This document shows, piece after piece, positions 9,801 to 17,542 of a DNA stretch of 64,000 bases (positions are counted from its first letter, which is position 1; each line of letters opens with the position of its first letter). The DNA comes from Drouetiella sp036703255 (lineage in GTDB: Bacteria > Cyanobacteriota > Cyanobacteriia > Elainellales > Elainellaceae), in assembly GCA_036703255.1 (NCBI GenBank), contig DATNPL010000174.1, positions 35,015 through 99,014 of the forward strand. The letters are read 5' to 3'. The notes beneath the pieces are model-generated. The model searched no databases and was not told the origin of the DNA. It saw only the letters and a program-made list of their open reading frames with translations. A program made the translations under genes and the position numbers.

Positions 9801-10673
9801 TCAAGACGGCAGCATGGGCAGCAGCAATGTGACGAAGTAATAGACCAGTGGGGCAATGAAAACGTAGCTATCGGTGCGATCGAGAATGCCGCCATGCCCT
9901 GGAATCAGCTGCCCCGAGTCTTTGACCCCTGCATCACGCTTCATCATCGATTCGGTCAAATCTCCTAGCAGGCTGGCAATGCCAATCAAGAGTCCGAGCG
10001 CCATGCCGCTGAGAGGCGTGCCCGCCCAACCTAAGAACCAAGAACCCGCAGCAGCCACAACGACGCTGCCCAGCACCCCAAAAACAGCACCCTCAACGGT
10101 TTTCTTGGGACTAATATCTGTCAAGCGTGTTTTGCCAAAAAACTTGCCGATGAAATATGCCCCGATATCTGCTGCCCAAATACAGGCAAAGGATAGGAAA
10201 GTGACGGTTAGACCAACGGGCAAATCTGTGATGTGGGCGATCGGCAGAGCAGGAAAGTAGCCGCCTAACGGCAAATTGCTCACCTCAGCGCTACCCAACC
10301 CCCGCAACCTCACCCAAAAGCTAGGCAAATAACCACAGTAGAACAAGCCCAGAATTGAAGAGGCAATGTCAGCGATGGTTGAAAGCTTAGGCTGGAAGAG
10401 AAGATAGAAGCAAATAAAAGTACCCGCCAAAGGCATGAAAACATCTACTAGGGCAGGGGCAAATTCAGCCATCAGCATTAGCAAAAGGCTCATGGCGATC
10501 GTTGTTTTTGCAGCAGGTGCGATACCTGTGGCTCGCGCTAAAGCAAAGTATTCTTGCAGACCCAAGTAGACGATGACGCTAAAACACAGCGTAAAGTACC
10601 ACCCCCCCAGGATAATCATCCCCAGAGCCAGAATAATCGCAACAATAGCACTGAGGAGACGCGCAAGAGACAT
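9801..10673 (-). CDS. cdsA: Phosphatidate cytidylyltransferase
   Basis: A 290-residue integral membrane enzyme with about eight hydrophobic segments. It makes CDP-diacylglycerol from phosphatidate and CTP, the precursor of phosphatidylglycerol. The CdsA signature is visible near the C-terminus: GDLTESMMKRDAGVKD, then PGHGGILDRTDS with the metal-binding Asp residues. The ATG at 10673 gives a normal-length N-terminal membrane helix. It appears monocistronic, with a strong hairpin 10 bases after its stop. Confidence 0.95.
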   Translation of the reverse strand: MSLARLLSAIVAIILALGMIILGGWYFTLCFSVIVYLGLQEYFALARATGIAPAAKTTIAMSLLLMLMAEFAPALVDVFMPLAGTFICFYLLFQPKLSTIADIASSILGLFYCGYLPSFWVRLRGLGSAEVSNLPLGGYFPALPIAHITDLPVGLTVTFLSFACIWAADIGAYFIGKFFGKTRLTDISPKKTVEGAVFGVLGSVVVAAAGSWFLGWAGTPLSGMALGLLIGIASLLGDLTESMMKRDAGVKDSGQLIPGHGGILDRTDSYVFIAPLVYYFVTLLLPMLPS

Positions 10674-10939
10674 AAGGTGCGGGGAAGGAGAAGAGCGAGA
10701 GCGTCGAAACCTGTCAGCAGCAGAGAAATAGAAAGCTCTGAAGTACAGCCTTTAGACAAATGCGGTCTAAGGGCAGATTAATCAACATTGTGGCTTACAT
10801 TAACAGAATTTGCGGCAGTTGCTTCATTTGAAGCTATGTCATGCCCGCATTTTGCTTTGAACACGCTAAATTCACTCTCTCAGCGAACGGTTTAAGCTGC
10901 CACTCTGGAGGGGTGCGCTAGTTTTAAGCCTTTGCATTT

Positions 10940-11542
10940 TCAATCGAGCTTTTCGCCGCTCAAGACAAAAGTCGGATCGAGGGCTGCTAGCACTTGATGG
11001 GTTCCTCGCATTTCCAGACGATTGACAGTAGATTGCACGACCTCGATATTTCGGACTTGCAATTCTGATAAGGCTTCAGAAATAGCGTAGAGACTCTCTA
11101 AATTGGTAGCTGTCGCCACCATCCGCCCTTGAGGTCGTAGTCTCTCCCAAACGGCCTGCAAAATTGCTTTGATTGGACGACCGCCCCCCACATAAGCGCA
11201 GTCTGGCTCAAGGGAAAGCGCAGTGAGGCAGTCTGGAGCGCTCCCCTCAATAATATCGACGTTTTTGACGCCGAAGCGATCGCAGTTACGGCGAATCAAA
11301 CCTGCAACATCTTCATCCCGCTCGATCGCAATCACTTTTCCCCTCGGGCAGAGTAGGGCGGCTTCGACCGCAACTGTGCCTGTGCCTGCGCCAATATCCC
11401 AGAGAACAGAGTCAGCCTTGAGTCGCAGATATGAAAGCAGCAGCAAGCGAATTTCCCGTTTTGTGAGCGGAATACCGGGCAGTCGCTCAAACAGGTGATC
11501 GGGAATGCCGGGAGTGACATATGACCAAAGGGGAGAAGACAT
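10940..11542 (-). CDS. cbiT: Precorrin-6B C5,15-methyltransferase subunit CbiT
   Basis: A 200-residue class I SAM-dependent methyltransferase. The SAM motif DIGAGTGTVAVEAALL is at about 49-64, the acidic end of strand two is AIERDED, and GGGRP is the CbiT-type substrate loop. In cobalamin synthesis CbiT methylates C15 and decarboxylates; many organisms fuse it to CbiE as CobL, but here it stands alone. cobD, another corrinoid gene, is elsewhere in the window (38.6 kb), so the pathway genes are scattered. A generic methyltransferase is the alternative, but the N-terminal GIPDHLFERLPGIPLTKRE segment is characteristic of CbiT. Confidence 0.88.
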   Translation of the reverse strand: MSSPLWSYVTPGIPDHLFERLPGIPLTKREIRLLLLSYLRLKADSVLWDIGAGTGTVAVEAALLCPRGKVIAIERDEDVAGLIRRNCDRFGVKNVDIIEGSAPDCLTALSLEPDCAYVGGGRPIKAILQAVWERLRPQGRMVATATNLESLYAISEALSELQVRNIEVVQSTVNRLEMRGTHQVLAALDPTFVLSGEKLD

Positions 11543-11712
11543 TGATACAAGCGCTAGGATATCTCTTCTACCCTACCGCTTTATTCTCTGGACGCTAGCG
11601 GTTCTTTTTCACTCGCTCTTTTTAATTCGCTTGCTCTTTTTAGCAAGGGCAGTGTGCAAATGAGATCATCTCTCACAGTTGTGGCGCTACGCGCAAATAA
11701 CTGCTCCTACAG

Positions 11713-12501
11713 CTACACCATGCTGAGCGCCATCAAGTCTTCTGACATTTCAAAATTTGCCGTAGCGCTCTGCACATCATCCAACTCTTCTAGCGCATCC
11801 ATTAAGCGGAGCAGCGATCGCGCCTGGTCAGGATCGGTCACTTCGACACTGTTGTTAGGAATCCAGCGTAATTCGGCTTGAGCCACGCTATAGCCCCGCT
11901 CTTTGAGGGCTTGAGCCAGAGATTCCAGACTGTTGGCATCCGTCAAGACCTCGGCTGCGGGCGCATCCTCTAGCTCAATTAGCTCATAGGATTCGGCTCC
12001 GCCTTCTAGGCAAGCTTCTAGCAGAGCCTCTTCTTCGATCGCCTCGAATCGACCCTTGCCCAGCGGTTTACCCACTAGCGTTACGACCCCCTTTTGCGCA
12101 AACATCCAGCCGACGCAGCCCGTCTCGCCCAAGTTGCCGCCCCGTTTGCTAAAAGCAGCCCTCAAGTCCGCTGCCGTGCGGTTGCGATTGTCGGTTAGCG
12201 CTTCTACAATTACAGCCACACCACCCGCCCCATAGCCCTCGTAGCGAATGGCTTCTAGCTCATCGCCACTGAGTTTACCTGCTCCTTTGGCGATCGCCCG
12301 ATCGATATTTTCGTTGGGTATATCGGCAGCTTTGGCTTTTTCGATCGCTGTCCGAAGCTGAAAATTGCCTGCTGGATCAGGAACACCGCTACGCGCTGCA
12401 ACGATGATTGCCCGCGATATTCTGGCAAATGTTGCGCCCTTCACGGCGTCAACTCTGGCTTTCTGCCGTTTAATATTGGCCCATTTGCTATGTCCAGCCA
12501 T
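11713..12501 (-). CDS. YebC/PmpR family transcription or translation factor
   Basis: A 262-residue protein beginning MAGHSKWANIKRQKARVDA, the near-invariant YebC/TACO1 start. It covers the whole three-domain family, with the loop GYGAGGVAVIVEALTDNR at about 88-105. Homologues were described as DNA-binding regulators; some family members are now known to help ribosomes pass difficult peptide stretches. Which applies here cannot be told from sequence. An imperfect inverted repeat lies directly upstream (12509-12554). Confidence 0.93.
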   Translation of the reverse strand: MAGHSKWANIKRQKARVDAVKGATFARISRAIIVAARSGVPDPAGNFQLRTAIEKAKAADIPNENIDRAIAKGAGKLSGDELEAIRYEGYGAGGVAVIVEALTDNRNRTAADLRAAFSKRGGNLGETGCVGWMFAQKGVVTLVGKPLGKGRFEAIEEEALLEACLEGGAESYELIELEDAPAAEVLTDANSLESLAQALKERGYSVAQAELRWIPNNSVEVTDPDQARSLLRLMDALEELDDVQSATANFEMSEDLMALSMV

Positions 12502-12508
12502 GCGTTAA

Positions 12509-12554
12509 ATCTTGTCTATCTTAAAAACCTTCAAAATCTAGGATAGACAAAGAT
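12509..12554. repeat. Imperfect inverted repeat upstream of the YebC-family gene
   Basis: Arms ATCTTGTCTATC and GATAGACAAAGAT (one base bulged), separated by 21 bases. They begin 8 bases before the YebC-family start codon on the minus strand. In RNA this would form a hairpin at the ribosome-binding site; as DNA it could be an operator in the divergent promoter region. Function unknown. Confidence 0.35.
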
Positions 12555-12679
12555 TTGGCGTTGCTGATTTATCTGTGAAATTTATTTTGAGAGGTGCGCA
12601 GGCTTTTCGAGAAGCGCCAAAGCCTAGCGGAAACGTTATTGTATGCTCAGGTAGATCTTTTCGCTTTACTTAAAGTCTG

Positions 12680-12970
12680 ATGCCTCCTCAACCTTCCTCC
12701 CCACAGCCATCGACAGAACACACATCTAAACAGGCTAGGAGCGTTTGGGATTATAAACCTTGGTGGTGTCAGCCCTGGTCGATCGCTTTGACAGGCATTG
12801 TTTTAATTGGCGGAAGCTGGCTGCCTTTTCACCAAATTTGGATTACGGCGATCGTCGCGTTGCCCGTTCTCACCTGGATGGGGTTCTTCCTGATTCTCTA
12901 CCCCCAGGCCATGCAGCAGGCCGTTTCTCAGGCTGAGCAAACCGAGTCAACCGTTAATTTAAACGACTAG
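12680..12970 (+). CDS. Small conserved cyanobacterial membrane protein (probably DUF6737)
   Basis: A 96-residue protein with a polar, Pro/Ser/Gln-rich N-terminus, the segment VWDYKPWWCQPWSI, and two hydrophobic helices at about 36-53 and 57-76. The YKPWWCQPW box is a pattern I associate with short membrane proteins of cyanobacteria and plastids. No function is assigned. It is divergent from the YebC-family gene and 66 bases upstream of thrC, so it may share thrC's transcript. Confidence 0.75.
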   Translation: MPPQPSSPQPSTEHTSKQARSVWDYKPWWCQPWSIALTGIVLIGGSWLPFHQIWITAIVALPVLTWMGFFLILYPQAMQQAVSQAEQTESTVNLND

Positions 12971-13036
12971 TCGCGGTCAAGAAGGCGTGAGGAAGGGTAT
13001 CCTGTATCCTACATCGATCGATTTTTTGGAAGCGCT

Positions 13037-14164
13037 GTGAGCATTTCATCCCCGACCTCATCTCCCTATGGCTCCTTGCCCCTGCCCCATCAGTCTATGT
13101 CTCCTCAGCGGGGGTGGCGCGGGCTGATCGAAGAGTATCGTCAGTATCTGCCTGTCACAGAGTCAACCCCCGTCGTGACCCTCCATGAAGGCAATACGCC
13201 GCTGATTCCGTTACCTGCGATCTCCGCTCTAATTGGCAAGCAGGTTCAGGTTTGGGGGAAATATGACGGACTCAATCCTACGGGCAGTTTTAAGGATCGA
13301 GGCATGACGATGGCCGTCTCGAAGGCCAAGGAAGAGGGGGCAAAAGTCGTCATTTGTGCCAGTACAGGCAACACTTCAGCCTCTGCTGCCGCTTACGCCC
13401 GTCGAGCCGGAATGCGGGCTTATGTGCTCATTCCGGATGGCTACGTGGCTTTGGGTAAGCTGGCGCAGGCATTGCTGTATGGGGCAGAAGTGCTGGCGGT
13501 CAAAGGAAATTTTGATTGTGCCTTGGCGATCGTGCGTGAAATGGCAGACCACTACCCGATTACGCTGGTTAACTCGGTCAATCCCTACCGTTTAGAGGGA
13601 CAGAAAACTGGCGCATTTGAAGTTGTGGATGCTTTGGGCACTGCACCCGACTGGCTCTGCATTCCGGTAGGCAATGCGGGAAACATCAGCGCTTACTGGA
13701 TGGGATTTTGTCAGTATCACCAAGACGGCAAAAGCGATCGCCTCCCTCAGATGATGGGCTTCCAGGCCGCAGGCGCTTCACCCTTGGTGACGGGTAAGCC
13801 TGTGGCCGATCCCGAAACGCTGGCCACCGCTATTCGCATTGGTAATCCGGCCAGTTGGGACAAGGCGATCGCCGTCAAAGAGGCTAGCCAGGGACAGTTT
13901 CATGCCGTTACCGACGACGAAATCTTGGACGCTTATCGGCTCTTGGCTTCTCAAGAAGGCATTTTCTGCGAACCAGCCAGCGCCTCCTCAGTAGCGGGGC
14001 TGCTCAAGGTCAAAGATCAGGTGCCCTCCGGAGCCAAAATTGTTTGTGTTTTGACAGGCAACGGGCTTAAAGACCCCGATACAGCCATCAAACACTGCCA
14101 AAACCAGTTCAAAACTGGGATTGAACCTACTCGGTCGGCGGTAGCTCAAGTGATGGGGTTTTAG
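13037..14164 (+). CDS. thrC: Threonine synthase
   Basis: A 375-residue fold-type II PLP enzyme converting O-phosphohomoserine to threonine. The PLP lysine lies in PTGSFKDRGMTMA (Lys86), the phosphate cup is supplied by PVGNAGNISAYW, and CVLTGNGLKD is near the C-terminus. The listed start is GTG at 13037; an in-frame ATG at 13097 (MSPQRGWRGLIEEY) begins right where homology is expected and may be the true start. The last 38 bases overlap the 3' end of a convergent coiled-coil gene. Confidence 0.95.
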   Translation: MSISSPTSSPYGSLPLPHQSMSPQRGWRGLIEEYRQYLPVTESTPVVTLHEGNTPLIPLPAISALIGKQVQVWGKYDGLNPTGSFKDRGMTMAVSKAKEEGAKVVICASTGNTSASAAAYARRAGMRAYVLIPDGYVALGKLAQALLYGAEVLAVKGNFDCALAIVREMADHYPITLVNSVNPYRLEGQKTGAFEVVDALGTAPDWLCIPVGNAGNISAYWMGFCQYHQDGKSDRLPQMMGFQAAGASPLVTGKPVADPETLATAIRIGNPASWDKAIAVKEASQGQFHAVTDDEILDAYRLLASQEGIFCEPASASSVAGLLKVKDQVPSGAKIVCVLTGNGLKDPDTAIKHCQNQFKTGIEPTRSAVAQVMGF

Positions 14165-14660
14165 AAGGCTGAGCCGCCGTGAAATCGCTCATGGCGATGA
14201 CATTGTTGGCCGTGGGCGGGGTCTTCTGTCGCACAGAGCGCTCTTGATTGAGCTGATCGATCGCATCTCCCAAGGCAGTGGTCAGGCTTTCGCGCGTCTC
14301 GGTATGGGCAGATTGCTCGGCACGCAAAGCCTGCATCAGGCGATCGCTATCTTCTAGCGCTTCAACCAGCCGCACCCTCAAGTCTTCTAAGTTAGATAAA
14401 GCCGCCACCTCAGATTGAATGGCAGCGCGATCGCTCAAGGTTCCCAATGGTTCTTGAAGCATTTGGAGTTCTTCTTTGAGAGTCTCGATCGCTTGACGAG
14501 AGAGACGCGTCTCTAAACGACGCTGCTGGGCTTCAGTTTCATAGAGACTGCGCCAGCTAGCGGCACTGACATACGCCTCATCTCGCTCTCGGTGAGCCTC
14601 TGCCAGTTTTTGCTGAAGCGACTTAATTTCTGCTATCCACTGGGTGACCTCTTGGCTCAT
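14127..14660 (-). CDS. Conserved coiled-coil hypothetical protein
   Basis: A 177-residue protein. Residues 5-140 are almost wholly predicted coiled coil rich in Glu, Gln, Ala and Leu (EIKSLQQKLAEAHRERDEAY), followed by a disordered Pro/Thr tail. There is no signal peptide or membrane segment, so it is cytosolic. It overlaps the end of thrC by 38 bases in convergent orientation, so the two mRNAs share complementary 3' ends. Similar short coiled-coil proteins are common in cyanobacteria, without known function. Confidence 0.8.
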   Translation of the reverse strand: MSQEVTQWIAEIKSLQQKLAEAHRERDEAYVSAASWRSLYETEAQQRRLETRLSRQAIETLKEELQMLQEPLGTLSDRAAIQSEVAALSNLEDLRVRLVEALEDSDRLMQALRAEQSAHTETRESLTTALGDAIDQLNQERSVRQKTPPTANNVIAMSDFTAAQPSKTPSLELPPTE

Positions 14661-14725
14661 TGCGTTTCCTCACAAGGTGCGCACCGCGCAGTTAAAAAAT
14701 AGGCATCAGCGTCAACAAAGCAGGA

Positions 14726-16219
14726 CTAAAACACGATTTGCATCATAGCTGCGGGTGCAGGAAGAATAATGCTCACGAGGAGACAGAGCGCCATCAGCCC
14801 TAGAAAGTCTCGACGGTTATCCAAATCAGATACATCATTCAGGGCTGCTTCATCGACGACGGGCATGAGAAAGAGAACAAGCGCCCAGATTAGCAACTCT
14901 TGCTGCACTAAGAGCAGCAGCGCAAAGACTAAGATTTGGGAAACTCGACCAATAGAGGCTCCGACCCGTTGACCAAACATAGCATGGACAATATGCCCAC
15001 CATCTAGCGAGCCAACAGGCAGAAGGTTGAGGGCGGTGAGTACCAGACCCAAGCAGCCCGCGATCGCCACCGGATGCAGCTTCAACGCCTGTTCGGCCAT
15101 GAGCGCATTTCCCAAAGCCAGCTTGCTCAGCAAGGCAATCAGCAGGGAGGCCGTTGGCTTAAAGGAATTGAAGTTCAACAGCCCTGAGTCTTCACCTAGC
15201 GGAACGGGCGTGGAATGCGCCAGCCCCCACAGCAAAATAGGTACTGTGACAATGAACCCAGCCAATGGCCCCGCAATACCGATATCAAACAGCGCCTTGC
15301 GATTGGGAATGGGCGATCGCATTTGAATAAATGCCCCAAAGGTGCCAAAAGGAAAAATATTTGTGGGCGGCACGGGAATAAAGTAGGGCAGCGTCACGCG
15401 CATCTGGTGACGACGCGCCATCAGGTAATGCCCCATTTCGTGGGTGACCAGAATGGCCATTAGAGCCAAGGCATAGGGTAGACCCGTCAGTAGCTCAGGA
15501 AAAGACTGAGGAATCTGATCGATCGGCTTGCCGATCACAGCCCCCGCCAGCATGGTCGTTAGCAAAGTAGCTAACAGCAAACCAGCCGTCAAAAAAGGGC
15601 GCGAGATCTTTTCAGGTTTTGACGGAGTTGCTTTAACAGCCGCAGATTTAGATTGCGGATTGGGAACAAGGGCAAAAAAGGGTTTGCCGTTCAGCCCTTC
15701 CTGAAAAACTACCAAAAAGCGATCGCTAAAGTTGGCTTCAATGTTTTGCTGAATGGTTTTGTAGGCCACCTCAGGCGAAGTTCGCAACTGTCCGCGACAG
15801 ATCAGCGCCTGGGGGCGAGGCTCAATATTTTGTAAGAAGTAGACTGACCAAGGAAAGCAGGTTTGCAGACTGGCTTCTTCCTCCCGGCTCATGGGCTGCG
15901 GCTGCGATCGGGGTTCTGGGAGAGCCGCGATCAGGGGCGGTGGAGCTGGTGACTGAGACTTGGCTTCGGACGGCGTCAAGCGACCTCGCTGCACCAAAAT
16001 CCAATACAGCGTTGAGCTAACGACAAACGATACCAACAGCAGCAGCAGTAGCTGAGAGTCGTTGCCCTTGTCGCCATTGACAATCAGCCAGCCCACCCAG
16101 GCAAACGCAGGAATCATCATGACCAGCCAGAGCTGCCAGACTGGCGTTCGAGTAATGCCCGCGACGCTGCGCCGCACAATAAAATAAGTCAGGATTCCGA
16201 TCAGAAGCAGCCAAATCAT
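14726..16219 (-). CDS. Site-2 protease family (M50) membrane metalloprotease
   Basis: A 497-residue polytopic protein. Two N-terminal membrane helices (about 1-18 and 27-77) precede a soluble domain (about 110-195) and an M50 core with the zinc motif HEMGH at 260-264. The second metal site, NLLPVGSLDGGH at about 398-409, is intact. This is the EGY1/S2P-like architecture of cyanobacteria and chloroplasts, where such proteases cleave membrane-bound anti-sigma factors or other transmembrane substrates. The substrate is unknown; no sigma or anti-sigma gene is adjacent. Confidence 0.93.
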   Translation of the reverse strand: MIWLLLIGILTYFIVRRSVAGITRTPVWQLWLVMMIPAFAWVGWLIVNGDKGNDSQLLLLLLVSFVVSSTLYWILVQRGRLTPSEAKSQSPAPPPLIAALPEPRSQPQPMSREEEASLQTCFPWSVYFLQNIEPRPQALICRGQLRTSPEVAYKTIQQNIEANFSDRFLVVFQEGLNGKPFFALVPNPQSKSAAVKATPSKPEKISRPFLTAGLLLATLLTTMLAGAVIGKPIDQIPQSFPELLTGLPYALALMAILVTHEMGHYLMARRHQMRVTLPYFIPVPPTNIFPFGTFGAFIQMRSPIPNRKALFDIGIAGPLAGFIVTVPILLWGLAHSTPVPLGEDSGLLNFNSFKPTASLLIALLSKLALGNALMAEQALKLHPVAIAGCLGLVLTALNLLPVGSLDGGHIVHAMFGQRVGASIGRVSQILVFALLLLVQQELLIWALVLFLMPVVDEAALNDVSDLDNRRDFLGLMALCLLVSIILPAPAAMMQIVF

Positions 16220-16766
16220 GCCGTGGATCTCAAGTGCGGATGTGAAACTAACTCAAAGTATGAAGCTGACTTATAACAATCAATTAACAATTAATAGATT
16301 TATTCCCAGGATACCGTTTTCAAACTCACCTCAGGTAATACTTTGATAGGCCAAAGCCGTGGAGCGGTTTTAGGCTCAAACTTCTAGACTTCAACTTTTA
16401 GCCGTAACATTCAGACATTAATCACTATTTTTGAGGTTTTGCTTCAGGACGTGCTCAAGCCTTGACCCTTAAAGTTAATTTTAAGACGACTGCTAGGGGC
16501 GCTCTCAAGACAGCGCCTTTAACGCCTTATTCCCGACTAGTAGCGCATCCAGACTCATTTGTTAGGTTTTTCAAGAGCTGAAACTCTCTGACAGCATGGG
16601 TTACGCCAACCCATCTACAGAAACCCAACATTTTAGACTTGCCCCGCTACTAGGTTTTTTAGCACTGCTGTATCCGGCTGCCCATCATAAAATTCACAAG
16701 ATACAATCAGCAACACAAACGATTCGTCTACTCCAGGCTAGAGACTCCGCCTACTATCATTTTGTA
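16220..16766. other. Intergenic region between the M50 protease and MBL-fold genes
   Basis: About 380 bases (about 550 if the downstream gene starts at 16767). The left half is A/T-rich with CAATTAACAATTAAT near 16279-16293. It should contain the divergent promoters of both genes. I see no RNA gene and no clear inverted repeat. Confidence 0.35.
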
Positions 16767-17447
16767 ATGACAACTGAATCCTTGCTACACCCTCAATTTA
16801 AACCCCCAAGACAGGTTTTTGATACCGTTCTGGCTTTTCCACCCAATCGAGAAACGCTGGGGGGAACGGCCTACTTCATCCAGGAGGATACAGGCAATAT
16901 CCTGGTAGACTGTCCGCTTTGGGAGCCAGGAAATCAGGCATTTTTGCAGGAAAAAGGCGTGCGCTGGCTATTTTTGACGCACCGAGGTGCGATCGCCCAT
17001 GCCAAGGAAATTCAGCAGGCTCTCGGCTGTGAGGTCCTTATCCAAGAACAGGAAGCCTACTTGCTACCTGGCATTCCAGTCACCTCGTTTCAGCAAGAGC
17101 ACAACCTCAGCCCCACGAGTCAAGCCATTTGGACTTGTGGCTACTCTCCTGGATCTTCTTGTTTGTACTACTCCAGAGGCGGAGGCGTGTTGTTTACCGG
17201 GCGGCATCTGCTGCCTAATGCGCAGGGTGAACCCTTGCCGTTACGGATTTCCAGAACTTTTCACTGGCGCAGACAAGTTGAGAATGTGCAGAAGCTACGC
17301 GATCGCTTCTCTGCTGAAACACTGCAATATATTTGCCCTGGAGCCAGCACAGGCTTTCTCAGGGGGCAAAGGGCGATCGATCGCGCTTACGAACGCCTCA
17401 TGCTGATTGATCTAGAAGCCTGTCTGCAATCTAGACCGCCGCTGTGA
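16767..17447 (+). CDS. MBL-fold protein lacking the canonical zinc motif
   Basis: From an ATG at 16767 (MTTESLLHPQF) this encodes 226 residues; the frame is open upstream to 16596 but that extension looks non-coding. The order of elements matches a metallo-beta-lactamase fold: GGTAYFIQEDTGNILVDCP, then LFLTHRGAIAHA, then VLFTGRHLLP near the end. The zinc-binding H-x-H-x-D-H is replaced by H-R-G-A-I-A, leaving only the first His, so classical dinuclear zinc hydrolysis is unlikely. It is probably a conserved cyanobacterial variant with an altered or lost reaction. It ends about 95 bases before recQ. Confidence 0.75.
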   Translation: MTTESLLHPQFKPPRQVFDTVLAFPPNRETLGGTAYFIQEDTGNILVDCPLWEPGNQAFLQEKGVRWLFLTHRGAIAHAKEIQQALGCEVLIQEQEAYLLPGIPVTSFQQEHNLSPTSQAIWTCGYSPGSSCLYYSRGGGVLFTGRHLLPNAQGEPLPLRISRTFHWRRQVENVQKLRDRFSAETLQYICPGASTGFLRGQRAIDRAYERLMLIDLEACLQSRPPL

Positions 17448-17542
17448 GCAAAAACCAAGCCCCGCAAAAACGTAAAGAAGATCGATCGCCCGTACTATCT
17501 TTAAGATAGGATTTGAGTCTGAGAAAAGGCACTGCGTTTGCT

